Positions 54,923-64,000 are shown, counted from the first letter of the stretch. The stretch: 64,000 nt of DNA from an uncultured Formosa sp. (GCF_947500765.1 NZ_CANMTH010000006.1:1-64000), one strand, 5' to 3'. A program made the numbers and translations. Notes: a model not told the origin generated them from the sequence alone.

Positions 54923-55954
54923 TTAAGTTTCTATTTGTAAATCTACAAAAAACCGTCCGTTTACAACCTCTGTTTTAAACACATGTTTGTTAGGATATAA
55001 CAATTCTAAACGTTTTTTTAAATTTTGTAAACCAATTCCAGAACCACTCTTATCGCTTATTTGCTTTGGATAGTTATTATTTACAATTTTAAAAATCACA
55101 ACATGCTCTTTAACAGACATATCTATATATATTTCACTTTCTTTATTTGCAGACACACCGTGTTTAAAAGCATTTTCTATTAATGAAATAAATAAAAGAG
55201 GTGTAATTTTAATGCTATTTCCTTCTGAAGGAAAGGTTGAAATGACTTGTGTTTTATCAGAAATGCGCAATTTCATGAGTTCTAAATATTTTTTCATAAA
55301 ATCGATTTCCTTTGAAAGCGGAACCTTTTCAATATTTGTTTCATACAATAAATAGCGCATTAATTTACTTAAACTATGTATTGTAGATTTAGCTTGTTCG
55401 GGAGAAACATCGACTAAAGAGTAAATATTATTTAATGAGTTAAAAAAGAAATGGGGTTGTAATTGATATCGTAAATGTTGTATTTCTGATTGTAACTTAA
55501 TATTAGTCGCTTCCTTACGTTCTGCTTCTGTAGTCACTAAACGTTTTGTTGTTTTAAGTGCTATTGAAAATAACAGCGGAGCAAAATATGATAACATTTG
55601 CATGTAAATAAACATTTCGAATGGCGGTTTTCCATTTTCCCTTCTAAGATCGTTATCTACTAATTCTTTAAAGAGATTCGCTTCAATAAGTTCTTTTAAT
55701 GCTAAAAAAATAGCTATAAAAAATACGTTTATAATAATAAACTGCACCATTTTTTTAGTGAATAAAAATTTATCTACGAAATAGAAAAAATTCAGATAAA
55801 AAATCATGGCATAAAACACCAATGGGATCCAGAAATGAGCGATAATTCTATTAATATCTCGCTCTTGCTGATACGACAAAAAATAAGGCATACTAAAGAG
55901 TACAAGCCAAACTAGAGCGTGAGAAAAAATGACTATATATTTATTCTTTTGCAT
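54923..55954 (-). CDS. LytS/YehU-type sensor histidine kinase
   Basis: The 343-residue membrane kinase has four N-terminal helices (residues 8-145), the His_kinase domain with phospho-acceptor His168 (LRYQLQPHFFFNSLNN), and an HATPase C-terminal domain (LLFISLIENAFKHGVS, SGSGIGLQNLKKRLELLY). No periplasmic sensor domain is present, so it probably senses a signal in the membrane. It pairs with the LytTR regulator downstream. Confidence 0.9.
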   Translation of the reverse strand: MQKNKYIVIFSHALVWLVLFSMPYFLSYQQERDINRIIAHFWIPLVFYAMIFYLNFFYFVDKFLFTKKMVQFIIINVFFIAIFLALKELIEANLFKELVDNDLRRENGKPPFEMFIYMQMLSYFAPLLFSIALKTTKRLVTTEAERKEATNIKLQSEIQHLRYQLQPHFFFNSLNNIYSLVDVSPEQAKSTIHSLSKLMRYLLYETNIEKVPLSKEIDFMKKYLELMKLRISDKTQVISTFPSEGNSIKITPLLFISLIENAFKHGVSANKESEIYIDMSVKEHVVIFKIVNNNYPKQISDKSGSGIGLQNLKKRLELLYPNKHVFKTEVVNGRFFVDLQIET

Positions 55955-56013
55955 TAGATTTTTAATTTAAAAGCTCACTTTTATTAGTGTATTTATAATA
56001 TTCTAAAAAATAA

Positions 56014-56412
56014 TTAATCCCATGTCTTAGTTGTAGACATCGCAAATTTTCCTGGTCCTGTAAAAAAGATTACTAAAGCCCCTAAAGCATACAACAATAA
56101 TAATTCTACTTGTAATCCTCCAGTCTCTGAAACCGCAAGTATATGTTCTGAATGCGCTAAAAGCATTGCTGTAATCATGCCTAAGAAAAATACTATAGAA
56201 GCTAACCGTGTTCTAAAACCAATTATAATTAATATAGGAGCCATTAATTCTGTAATAAAAACACCATAAGCTAATACAGATGGTATACCAACCTCTGTTA
56301 GCATATGTTTAATACCTTCTAAATTACTTAATTTGGCAATACCATGGAATAGCATCAGTCCTGCAATGGCAACTCTTAACACTAATAATCCTAAATCGAT
56401 ATTCTTCTTCAT
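56014..56412 (-). CDS. DoxX-family membrane protein
   Basis: The 132-residue protein has four helices and the DoxX pattern: LLVLRVAIAGLMLFHGIAKL, VFITELMAPILIIIGFRTRL and LLLYALGALVIFFTGPGKFA. DoxX proteins associate with redox enzymes, and some subfamilies with thiosulfate:quinone oxidoreductase. Its role in this cluster is not known. It sits between the kinase and the DUF1566 genes with short gaps, so it is probably co-transcribed. Confidence 0.85.
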   Translation of the reverse strand: MKKNIDLGLLVLRVAIAGLMLFHGIAKLSNLEGIKHMLTEVGIPSVLAYGVFITELMAPILIIIGFRTRLASIVFFLGMITAMLLAHSEHILAVSETGGLQVELLLLYALGALVIFFTGPGKFAMSTTKTWD

Positions 56413-56432
56413 ATTTATTTTAAATTAATTAT

Positions 56433-57737
56433 TTATTCTACATTTCTTACCAAACGCACATAGTTATAATAACGTTCTCCTCCTTCACTTGCTGGTCCGT
56501 TTTCATGTTTTGTATCAAATCGTACTGCACCTGCCCCATGAAAGTCTAAACCTTCATTGTTTACTGCACGTCCAAAAGCCACATACCATGCATAATAAAA
56601 AGGTTTACCCTTTTGAAATCTTGCAGAAGTACTAGACCAAAAATAAGGATAATCTAGATCATTATTCTCGTTTGTGATTTCTGAAATATTAAATATTGGA
56701 TCTATAGCGGGACCTTCTTTTGAAACATCTTGAGCTCCAGGTGCATAATTATAATCTACTATACCTTGTAATTCTTTAATATTAGGTAAACGCCAATCTG
56801 AATATCCTGCCAATTCGGAACCTTCTGCATACAGTAAGGCATGTTTCCAATCTAGACCTTTTCCGCTATCATCTTTAGCCCACATTAGTCCCGTTGCATT
56901 ATCTGTAATGGTTTCATTTCCGTTATCTACAAAATTGTTAATTCCATAGGTATTACCACGAACCGCACGCACATGTTTTAACATCGGGTTACCAGTTGGT
57001 CGTTCTCCATTTCCTGGAGGTGGAGGTCTATTTTCATCGCGTTTTTCTCCTTCTTGACCTTGAGGTTTTTGATTTCCTGGAGGTGGTCCTTTACGGTCTC
57101 CTTTATCTTTGGGTTCTTCTCCCGGATAGGCTTTAATATGTCCTGTGGCATGGTTTACACCAAATGCTGCAGCATATTGCCCTTCTTCTGTATGACCAAC
57201 ATATGGATTATCTGCCCAATATTGCTCACTTTTATCGACATATTTATTATTAACTAGTGAAAAATATGTGGTATCTATATACGGCCAACCTTCACTAAAA
57301 TCGCTAATAGAATATAATTCTTTAGCTGTTGGCATTCTCCAATCGTTATAACCGCCAAGTTCTAAATTTTCGGCATAATCTTTTGCTCCTTGCCAATTAA
57401 AACCATCTGATGTTGGAATTTCTTCCCACATTAATCCTGTGTTTTTGTCGGTAATTGTTCCATTCCCATTTTTGGTATAAGCCATTGTTTTACCTTTTAA
57501 ATAATTGGCATCTTGACCATAAAGGGAATCTCCTGGTTTTAATCCTTCCAAGATCTCACCATCTTCACCATACGCTACCACCTGCCCTGTTGCTATTTGT
57601 ACATAGTTGTTGCTACCAGTATCGCTTTTAACAGTTTTATTTGTTGCATTGTTATCCTTACAAGATTGTGCTACTAAGCTACACAGTAACACGATAAAAA
57701 ACACCTTTGAAATTGTATTGTATTTAAATGTTTTCAT
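56433..57737 (-). CDS. DUF1566 (Lcl C-terminal-like) lipoprotein with Pro-rich linker
   Basis: The 434-residue lipoprotein signal ends VAQSCKDNN. It has two DUF1566 units: the first with NTGLMWEEIPTSDGFNWQGA and LGGYNDWRMPTAKELYSI, the second with NATGLMWAKDDSGKGLDWKH and LAGYSDWRLPNIKELQGI. Between them is a linker rich in Pro, Gly, Lys and Glu (about residues 215-250). DUF1566 occurs in secreted adhesins and surface proteins. It is adjacent to a paralogue and to a MacAB-type exporter, so it could be a substrate or an accessory component. Confidence 0.85.
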   Translation of the reverse strand: MKTFKYNTISKVFFIVLLCSLVAQSCKDNNATNKTVKSDTGSNNYVQIATGQVVAYGEDGEILEGLKPGDSLYGQDANYLKGKTMAYTKNGNGTITDKNTGLMWEEIPTSDGFNWQGAKDYAENLELGGYNDWRMPTAKELYSISDFSEGWPYIDTTYFSLVNNKYVDKSEQYWADNPYVGHTEEGQYAAAFGVNHATGHIKAYPGEEPKDKGDRKGPPPGNQKPQGQEGEKRDENRPPPPGNGERPTGNPMLKHVRAVRGNTYGINNFVDNGNETITDNATGLMWAKDDSGKGLDWKHALLYAEGSELAGYSDWRLPNIKELQGIVDYNYAPGAQDVSKEGPAIDPIFNISEITNENNDLDYPYFWSSTSARFQKGKPFYYAWYVAFGRAVNNEGLDFHGAGAVRFDTKHENGPASEGGERYYNYVRLVRNVE

Positions 57738-57766
57738 AATTTAAAATTTATGTATTAACGTTAATT

Positions 57767-58963
57767 CTATTCAACATTTCTAACTAATCTTACATAATTA
57801 TTAATTCTAATAGCATCTGCAGCATTTACAGATTCTAATAAATAATCTTCACTCTTTCCTGATTTTGGATCTGAACGCTGTGCTCCTGCACCATGCCAAT
57901 CATAATAGGTTGTGGCAGTACTATTATCTTTGCTATAGGCTTTTCCAAACGCAATATAACAAGCAGTGTATTTAAAATCTCCTTGGGTAGTACTGGTCCA
58001 AAACCAACTGTCTTTATTTGTGCATATAAACACACTTTCATCTATAGCAGGAATTGTTTTTTTATTGTAATCTACTATACTTTGCAACTCTTTGGTATTT
58101 GGTAATCTCCAATCTGAATATCCTGCTAGCGTACTATTTTTAGCATAGTTTAGTGCCTCTTTCCAATTATACGTTTGTCCATCATCAGCTTGTTGCCACA
58201 TTAACCCTGTAGCTTTATCGGTTACTGTTCCATCATTATTTGCTTCAAAATCATTACCACCATATACCTTTTCTTTTCCGCGTACAGCCCTAATATAATT
58301 TCCAGGATTTCTTACACCGCTTTCTCCATTATAATACAAACCCGTTTCGTATGCTTTTATATGTCCGTCTGCAAAATTAAATCCGAAAGCCCCTTCTATT
58401 CCTATATTTTGAATTGGACCTTTCACATATTTAGTACTTGACCAATATTGTCCGGCATAAGGCATTCTTTCATCATATTCAAAATCGAAATAATTGGTAT
58501 CTATATATGGTTTAGACAGTGATAAATCTTTCGGATTAAGTTCGCCATTTGAATTAAGAAGTGAATACAATTCTTTGATAGTAGGCAACCTCCAGTCTGT
58601 ATAACCTCCTATTTCCAATTCGTCTACATATGTAAATGCATCGTAAAAATTATGACGCTTATTATCTGGTGTTTTCTGCCACATTAACCCTGTATTTAAA
58701 TCGGTAACCGTACCATCTTTATTATCTTTATAAGCAGAAGCGATACCTGTATATTGTGCATCTTGACCATAATAATCCTGATACTTTTCAGGTTTAGAAA
58801 TGACTTTACCATCGTTATCATAAAACACATCTTGCCCTGTATCTGTTAGCACAAAATGAATATCATCATTTACTATGGTATTATTTTGCTTTTTTGAAGT
58901 TTCACACCCCATAAAGACTAATAAAACACCGAAAATCCAGATTATAATTATGCTTGTTTTCAT
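57767..58963 (-). CDS. DUF1566 (Lcl C-terminal-like) lipoprotein
   Basis: This 398-residue paralogue of the downstream gene has lipid Cys in VLLVFMGCETS and two DUF1566 units: TGLMWQKTPDNKRHNFYDAF and GGYTDWRLPTIKELYSLLNS; TGLMWQQADDGQTYNWKEAL and YSDWRLPNTKELQSIVDY. It lacks the Pro-rich linker and has a longer C-terminus ending RINNYVRLVRNVE, which its paralogue shares. It starts 36 bases after the MacB permease gene. Confidence 0.85.
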   Translation of the reverse strand: MKTSIIIIWIFGVLLVFMGCETSKKQNNTIVNDDIHFVLTDTGQDVFYDNDGKVISKPEKYQDYYGQDAQYTGIASAYKDNKDGTVTDLNTGLMWQKTPDNKRHNFYDAFTYVDELEIGGYTDWRLPTIKELYSLLNSNGELNPKDLSLSKPYIDTNYFDFEYDERMPYAGQYWSSTKYVKGPIQNIGIEGAFGFNFADGHIKAYETGLYYNGESGVRNPGNYIRAVRGKEKVYGGNDFEANNDGTVTDKATGLMWQQADDGQTYNWKEALNYAKNSTLAGYSDWRLPNTKELQSIVDYNKKTIPAIDESVFICTNKDSWFWTSTTQGDFKYTACYIAFGKAYSKDNSTATTYYDWHGAGAQRSDPKSGKSEDYLLESVNAADAIRINNYVRLVRNVE

Positions 58964-58999
58964 AAGATTATAATTTTCAATAAAAATTCACATAAAACT

Positions 59000-60220
59000 T
59001 TACTCGTAACGTAGGGCTGTAATCGGATCTAGAGCTGCTGCTTTTCTTGCTGGATACCAACCGAAAAATATACCTGTTACCGCACAAACTGCAAACGAAA
59101 TAATGATGGAATACAGTGCTACACTAGTAGGCCAATGCAAAAACTTTTCTATAAATACCGTAGCACTAAGTCCTAAAAGAACTCCTAATACACCTCCTGT
59201 AATACTTATTAAAATAGCTTCAATTAAAAACTGCATTAATATGTCTGAGCCTTTACCACCAACGGCCATTCGTAATCCAATTTCTTTAGTACGTTCTTTT
59301 ACCGATACATACATAATATTCATAATTCCAATACCTCCAATTAACAACGAGATACTCGCGACTGCCACTAAAAGTATAGTTAGCATTTCGCTAGTTGAAC
59401 TAAAGGTTGAAATAAGTTCTTCCATAGAACGTACTGTAAAATCATCATCTTCATCATCTGCTAATTTGTGTTGTTCTCTCATAATAGCAGTAATTTGTGT
59501 TACTGCCTCTGGAGCATCTTCTTCACTTATAGCAGATGCCATGATTTGATGTAAAAAAGTTATGGCTAAAATACGCTTCTGTACGGTTGTATACGGTGCT
59601 ATAACGACATCATCCTGATCTTGACCAAAAGTATTTTCCCCCTTTTCTTCTAACACACCAATAACTTTAAACGGAATATTATTAAAACGTATCATTTGTC
59701 CTACAGGTTCTTCTCCGTCAGGAAACACATTATCTACAACAGTTTGACCAATTAATACGACTTTAGAAGCCGATTTAACTTCGGCTTCGGTAAACATACT
59801 TCCGCTTTGTAAGCCTAAAACCTTAATATCTAAATATTCTGGATTTACACCATAAATGGTGGATGGCCAGTTGTTTGCTCCACTAATAACTTGACCACTA
59901 CCATTTACCACAGGTGTTATATAACTTAACATGGTTGTTTGTTCTTTAATTGCTAAGTAATCGTCAAACTTTAAGCTTTCCATTGTACTTGCATCTTGTC
60001 TTACCCCACCACGCACATCTGCTCCAGGTCTAATAGTAACCATATTAGATCCCATACTAGATATAGTTTCTCTTATGCTCTCTTTAGACCCCTCACCAAT
60101 AGCTAACATGGCAATAACCGAAGCTACACCAATAATTATCCCTAACATAGTTAATAAGGTTCGTACTTTATTAAGTACAATAGCCTTATAAGCGATTTTT
60201 AATAAGTTTAATAATCTCAT
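59000..60220 (-). CDS. macB: MacB-type ABC permease
   Basis: The 406-residue protein has an N-terminal helix (VRTLLTMLGIIIGVASVIAM), a periplasmic MacB_PCD domain (residues 55-250) and three C-terminal helices of the FtsX fold (VASISLLIGGIGIMNIMYVS, ERTKEIGLRMAVGGKGSDI). MacB powers export by a mechanotransmission movement coupled to TolC. Here permease and ATPase are separate genes, unlike fused E. coli MacB. It lies two bases after the ATPase gene. Confidence 0.9.
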   Translation of the reverse strand: MRLLNLLKIAYKAIVLNKVRTLLTMLGIIIGVASVIAMLAIGEGSKESIRETISSMGSNMVTIRPGADVRGGVRQDASTMESLKFDDYLAIKEQTTMLSYITPVVNGSGQVISGANNWPSTIYGVNPEYLDIKVLGLQSGSMFTEAEVKSASKVVLIGQTVVDNVFPDGEEPVGQMIRFNNIPFKVIGVLEEKGENTFGQDQDDVVIAPYTTVQKRILAITFLHQIMASAISEEDAPEAVTQITAIMREQHKLADDEDDDFTVRSMEELISTFSSTSEMLTILLVAVASISLLIGGIGIMNIMYVSVKERTKEIGLRMAVGGKGSDILMQFLIEAILISITGGVLGVLLGLSATVFIEKFLHWPTSVALYSIIISFAVCAVTGIFFGWYPARKAAALDPITALRYE

Positions 60221-60222
60221 AA

Positions 60223-60969
60223 TTAATGATCTTCTTTAGGTAATTTTGCTAATTCTGCTGCTGCAGATAAAATGGTATCATTCATCTCGTCTTTTATAAC
60301 ATGACCATCTTTTAAAACAATGGTTCTGCTACTAAACATAGCGATATCGGGTTCGTGAGTCACGAAGGTTATTGTAATACCTTGCGTTTTATTTAGTTCC
60401 TGAAATAATGACATAATCTCGTAAGATGTACGTGTATCTAAATTTCCGGTAGCTTCATCGGCAAGAATCATCACCGGGTTATTTACAAGTGCTCTTGCAA
60501 TAGCTACACGTTGTTGCTGACCTCCTGAGAGCTGAGATGGTGTATGATGTATTCTATCTGCCAAACCAACCATTTCTAAAGCATTTAGAGCCCGTTTTCT
60601 ACGTTCTTCTGTAGAGACCTTACTGTTATATAATAATGGAAGTTCTACATTTTCTATTGCTGATGTTCGTGCCAATAAATTATACGATTGAAAAATAAAT
60701 CCTATTTTTTCATTTCTAATTGTAGCCAACTCATTTTTACTTAAGTCTTTTACAGATACTCCATCTATTTCATACACACCTGATGTGGGTTGATCTAAAC
60801 ATCCTAAGATATTTAACATGGTACTTTTACCAGACCCACTAGATCCCATTATAGTCACAAACTGACCTTCTTCTATGGTAAACGAAATGCCTTTTAAAGC
60901 ATGAACAGTTTCAGTTCCCATAGTGAACTCACGCTTTAAATCTTGAATTTTTATAATTTTTTTAGACAT
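60223..60969 (-). CDS. MacB-type ABC transporter ATPase
   Basis: The 248-residue ATPase has all motifs: Walker A GSSGSGKS (residues 42-49), Q-loop FIFQSYN, signature LSGGQQQR, Walker B MILADEATGNLD and switch His FVTHEP. It belongs to the MacB/LolD group of ABC ATPases. The gene overlaps neither neighbour but is packed between MacA-like and permease genes with two-base gaps. Confidence 0.92.
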   Translation of the reverse strand: MSKKIIKIQDLKREFTMGTETVHALKGISFTIEEGQFVTIMGSSGSGKSTMLNILGCLDQPTSGVYEIDGVSVKDLSKNELATIRNEKIGFIFQSYNLLARTSAIENVELPLLYNSKVSTEERRKRALNALEMVGLADRIHHTPSQLSGGQQQRVAIARALVNNPVMILADEATGNLDTRTSYEIMSLFQELNKTQGITITFVTHEPDIAMFSSRTIVLKDGHVIKDEMNDTILSAAAELAKLPKEDH

Positions 60970-60971
60970 GA

Positions 60972-62216
60972 TTATTTCTTTTTAGATCCTGGTGGTTTTG
61001 GCATAAACGGACTCTCTGAGGAACTACCTGCTTCAGGTAATTCTGCATTATTTTCAGCTTTTAAACTGTAAACTAATTGATCGCCTTCGTTAATTCCTTC
61101 TAAAATTTGAACATTTACACCATCGCTGGCACCTAACTTAATTGCTTTTGGAGATATCATTCCATTATCTTGTAATACCCAAACCTCTGCGGTACTATCA
61201 TCTTCATCGTCTACAGACCTTGGCTTTGCTCCTTCTTCTTCATCTTCTGGATGCACCATTACAATTTGATGTTGTGAATCGTAAGCTTCCATAATTGGAG
61301 GAGATGGTTTAAAGTTTATTGCTTTTGCTTCTAGAGTTAACACATCTTTTAATTCCAAAGTATATATAGAAATTGTTGTTGTAAGTCCTGGTTTTAACTT
61401 AAGATCTGGATTATCGGCTTTAATAATTACAGTGTAAGTAATCACATTAGACGATTCTGTATAATCTAAACGGACTTGAGTTATGGTACCTTCAAATATT
61501 TTTCCAACATACGCATCTACTGTAAACGTTACACGTTGTCCTTCTGTAACATTTCCTATATCAGCCTCATCAACATCTGCTTCAACTTGCATTTCTTTTA
61601 AATCCTGTGCAATAGTGAATAAGGTTGGCGTACTATAACTTGAAGCTACAGTTTGACCTTCGTCTATTTCTCTAGATAATACAACACCATCTATAGGTGA
61701 ATAAATATTAGCATAACCTAAATTAGTTTTTGCAGATTGTAAGTCTGATAAACGCTGAATTACTGTTCCTTTTGCTGTTTCGTAATTATAAGTGGCATCA
61801 TCAAAATCTGATTTACTAATCACTTTATTATCAAACAATGTTTTTTGTCTGTTATAAATGGTTTGCATATAATTTCTCTGACTAACCGCATTATCGTAAG
61901 ACGCCTGTGCTTGCGTTAAAGCTGCTTTCAAGTTTGTTTTATCTAACTCGGCAATAAGCTGACCTTCTTTTACAACACTATTATAATCTACATATATTTT
62001 TTCTACAACTCCAGAAACTTGCGTTCCTACATCTACCTGATTAATAGGCTCTATTGTTCCGGTGGCAGTAACCAAAGTGGTTACATCTCCTTTTTTAGCT
62101 GTAACTGTTTTAGCTTCTATTAGTACCGTTTTATCACTACTAATAAAACTATAAGCGACTATGGCAACTACCACAGCAACAATGCTAATTATTATGATTT
62201 TCTTTTTCGTTTTCAT
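60972..62216 (-). CDS. macA: MacA-type periplasmic adaptor (HlyD family)
   Basis: The 414-residue protein has an N-terminal membrane anchor (IIIISIVAVVVAIVAYSFI). Its lipoyl halves begin ATGTIEPINQVDVGTQVSGV and end ANIYSPIDGVVLSREIDEGQ, with a helical hairpin of about 60 residues between them (KAALTQAQASYDNAVSQR). Beta-barrel and membrane-proximal domains follow. The C-terminus is Pro-rich (FMPKPPGSKKK), and an acidic DEDDSTAEV insert lies near residue 340. It links the MacB permease to TolC. Confidence 0.9.
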   Translation of the reverse strand: MKTKKKIIIISIVAVVVAIVAYSFISSDKTVLIEAKTVTAKKGDVTTLVTATGTIEPINQVDVGTQVSGVVEKIYVDYNSVVKEGQLIAELDKTNLKAALTQAQASYDNAVSQRNYMQTIYNRQKTLFDNKVISKSDFDDATYNYETAKGTVIQRLSDLQSAKTNLGYANIYSPIDGVVLSREIDEGQTVASSYSTPTLFTIAQDLKEMQVEADVDEADIGNVTEGQRVTFTVDAYVGKIFEGTITQVRLDYTESSNVITYTVIIKADNPDLKLKPGLTTTISIYTLELKDVLTLEAKAINFKPSPPIMEAYDSQHQIVMVHPEDEEEGAKPRSVDDEDDSTAEVWVLQDNGMISPKAIKLGASDGVNVQILEGINEGDQLVYSLKAENNAELPEAGSSSESPFMPKPPGSKKK

Positions 62217-62222
62217 GTTGTT

Positions 62223-63554
62223 TTATAGTTTAATGTCGTTTCCTTGATAAAATTGAAGTAATTGGTGATATAAAATGTTTAAGTATTTAGCTTGAATATA
62301 ATTTTGCTGTGCTGCCGTAAATGTGTTTTGATTGATAATTAAATCTGTTGTACTTAGCGCTCCCAACTCATATTTAATTTTTGCTAAATTATAAGACTGT
62401 AATGCAGCTTCTTGAGAGGCTTTGGCTGCAATAATTTGTTCTTGAGCCGATAGTGCGTTTTGGTAAGCTGTTTCTACTTTTTTATAAATGTCTTTCTCTG
62501 TAGATTGCTTCTCTATTTCGGACTTTTCAATATTAATTTCGGCAGTTTTTACAGCTGCTTTAGTTTCATTTCTATTGAAAATTGGTATAGATAAACTTAA
62601 CCCAATGCTTTGATTAAAGTTAACATCTAACTGTCTAGAAAAATTAATATCAGAAATACTAGTATATCCAGACCCTAAGGTTCCTACTAACGATAACGTT
62701 GGTAAATATGCCCCTTTTGCAACATCTAAATCTTTTTCTTTAATAGCAATATCTAAATCGCTTGCACTTACCTCTGGTAATACTTTTAACGCTTTATAAT
62801 AGATACTCATTTTATCCATTTCTAGATTAACCAATTCCATATTATCGTCTATAACCTCAACTTCCAAAGTGTCTTCTGGTCTTAATTCTAATAATTGTTT
62901 AAGCGTAATAATGTATTGTTGATAATTATTTTTTGCTGTAATTACATTGTATTTATTTGTAGCTGCCTGCGATTGTGCTTCTGTATAATCGTTTAAAGCA
63001 ATTGATCCCGCATCTAAACGTGCTTTAGACCGTGCAACTTCTGTTAGTGATGCTTTTAAATTACTTTCTGCAATAGCAATACCTTCTTTAGAATACAACA
63101 GTTGCAAGTAATTTTCTAGTATGCTAATAATTATATTATTTTTGGCTTCTTCTACCAAAAACGAACTCTGATCTATAAGTAATTTGTTCTGTTTAATTTG
63201 ATTAGATATCTGACCTCCTTGATATAAAGTCATCGAACTGGTCACCCCTATATTTGATGAATAAATCTGATCGGTTACATAATCGCTTGTAATAGGATCG
63301 ATTGAATTACCGTTAGAAAAATTTTGAGATGCACTACCAAATAGGTTTGGTAATCTAGAAGATTTAGCCTTGTCGTAAGCAACTTCAGAAATATTTTTAT
63401 TTAAATCTGCATCTTTAACAGTGATGTTATTTTCTATAGCATAATCGATACAATCTTCCAAAGACCATATTTTAGGTTTGCTAATAGTATCGTTTGTTTG
63501 TGCAGATGCTATTACCACACTAAAAAAGCATAATAAGTGTAAAACTATTTTCAT
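62223..63554 (-). CDS. TolC-family outer membrane efflux protein
   Basis: The 443-residue protein has a signal peptide (LHLLCFFSVVIASAQT) and the TolC repeat pattern: WSLEDCIDYAIENNITVKDA in the first half and MDKMSIYYKALKVLPEVSAS in the second. Long Gln/Ala/Lys-rich coiled coils follow (IEKSEIEKQSTEKDIYKKVE, AQEQIIAAKASQEAALQSYN). It is the first gene of the ten-gene minus-strand cluster, six bases upstream of macA. Confidence 0.9.
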   Translation of the reverse strand: MKIVLHLLCFFSVVIASAQTNDTISKPKIWSLEDCIDYAIENNITVKDADLNKNISEVAYDKAKSSRLPNLFGSASQNFSNGNSIDPITSDYVTDQIYSSNIGVTSSMTLYQGGQISNQIKQNKLLIDQSSFLVEEAKNNIIISILENYLQLLYSKEGIAIAESNLKASLTEVARSKARLDAGSIALNDYTEAQSQAATNKYNVITAKNNYQQYIITLKQLLELRPEDTLEVEVIDDNMELVNLEMDKMSIYYKALKVLPEVSASDLDIAIKEKDLDVAKGAYLPTLSLVGTLGSGYTSISDINFSRQLDVNFNQSIGLSLSIPIFNRNETKAAVKTAEINIEKSEIEKQSTEKDIYKKVETAYQNALSAQEQIIAAKASQEAALQSYNLAKIKYELGALSTTDLIINQNTFTAAQQNYIQAKYLNILYHQLLQFYQGNDIKL

Positions 63555-63697
63555 TATTTTGAATGTGTTATTAATTTACACTCCAAAATTGATGTTTATC
63601 TCTTATGATATAGAATATAATAGAAGTTTGCCGTTTTTCACTATACGAAAACGGCTATTTTAATGATGATTTTTTTTAGAAATGAATGAAATCAAAA

Positions 63698-63722
63698 AAA
63701 GCTCTAGATAAACTAGAGCTTT
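63698..63722. terminator. terminator-like hairpin
   Basis: A perfect 10-bp stem AAAGCTCTAG/CTAGAGCTTT is preceded by an A-tract, so it would end the minus-strand gene at the window edge (63,782 onward). Confidence 0.75.
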
Positions 63723-63781
63723 GATATATAAAATTATAAAGATGATTTTTTTCTTATTTTTTATAAATTCACTTTTATAAT

Positions 63782-64000
63782 TTAAGAAAGCATCGTCATT
63801 TTATTCACTGTAAACACATCAAGTTTACCGTCTGTGGCTTCTGTAAACGCTTTAAAATGAACGGTGTTTAAATGAGAATTAAGCGCCTCTTCATCGTCCC
63901 AATTCTCATAGACCACAAAACTATTTAAATCTGTATTATCTTGGAGTAAATTGTAATTAATACACCCTTTATCGTGTATTGAAGCATCTACTAGTTTTAA
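63782..64000 (-). CDS. antibiotic biosynthesis monooxygenase (ABM) family protein, partial
   Basis: The last 72 codons of a minus-strand gene are visible and the N-terminus lies outside the window. The segment GCINYNLLQDNTDLNSFVVY then ENWDDEEALNSHLNTVHFKA is the core of the ABM/YgiN dimeric ferredoxin-like fold. Such small cytosolic proteins act as quinol or heme monooxygenases, or have no known role. A terminator lies 60 bases after its stop. Confidence 0.8.
   Translation of the reverse strand, partial: LKLVDASIHDKGCINYNLLQDNTDLNSFVVYENWDDEEALNSHLNTVHFKAFTEATDGKLDVFTVNKMTMLS

Noticed and set aside
1..64000. Integron integrase or transposase gene within the window
   Set aside because: No frame shows tyrosine-recombinase (R..HxxR..Y) or DDE features. 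Mobility is inferred from repeats only.

Overview
The window looks like chromosomal DNA from a member of the Flavobacteriaceae (Bacteroidota), probably marine or algae-associated. The DNA is clearly AT-rich. Many promoters show the Bacteroidota -7 box TAnnTTTG, and starts lack strong Shine-Dalgarno sequences. The gene repertoire fits this: LytTR two-component systems, CotH and FKBP lipoproteins, a CreD operon, an alginate-lyase-family protein and several TolC/HlyD exporters. The genus cannot be fixed from the sequence alone.

Region 1 (1-10,580) is accessory DNA. Minus-strand single genes alternate with copies of one family of long imperfect inverted repeats (about 70-140 bp) whose outer 7-mers fit RYAYAAC...GTTRTRY. 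Stop codons lie a few bases from one end of each repeat. In three consecutive units the start codon lies exactly 19 nt beyond the other end. This is the layout of integron gene cassettes with attC sites, or of a CALIN (attC cluster lacking integrase), although the core motif differs at one position from the canonical one. The cassette-like genes are mostly small membrane or lipoproteins, plus an OLD-type AAA ATPase/TOPRIM nuclease. Interspersed are an aromatic amino-acid permease, an aldo/keto reductase and a cytochrome b561-like protein.

Region 2 (10,580-16,110) holds an FTP-propeptide-like lipoprotein and the conserved tesA / ybbA-ybbP divergent locus. Here the ATPase gene ybbA carries a one-base frameshift.

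Region 3 (16,110-21,600) is a second repeat array in the opposite orientation. It holds a secreted protein, a DUF262-AlbA_2 fusion (a putative defence protein) and another secreted protein, followed by a decayed thioredoxin-like gene between short direct repeats.

Region 4 (21,600-38,600) is mostly core or stress metabolism. It has a chain of five very small genes, a Pmp3-like peptide next to an AraC regulator, an outer-membrane phospholipase A, an electrophile-detoxification cluster (Crp-like regulator, old yellow enzyme, OsmC, alcohol dehydrogenase), a DASS transporter, the self-regulated wHTH-CreD operon, guanine deaminase and a succinate-semialdehyde-type dehydrogenase.

Region 5 (38,600-64,000) contains two exporters. 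The first is a TetR-ABC-HlyD-TolC operon whose ABC ATPase has lost several catalytic motifs. The second is a ten-gene minus-strand cluster: TolC, MacA, MacB ATPase and permease, two DUF1566 lipoproteins, DoxX, LytS-like kinase, LytTR regulator and a Gly-rich secreted protein. Between them lie redox and SDR enzymes (one an unusual zinc-finger SDR), an alginate-lyase-family protein, a tandem FKBP lipoprotein, an EamA transporter, a CotH lipoprotein and a YdjM-like hydrolase. No rRNA, tRNA, CRISPR array, transposase or integron integrase was found.
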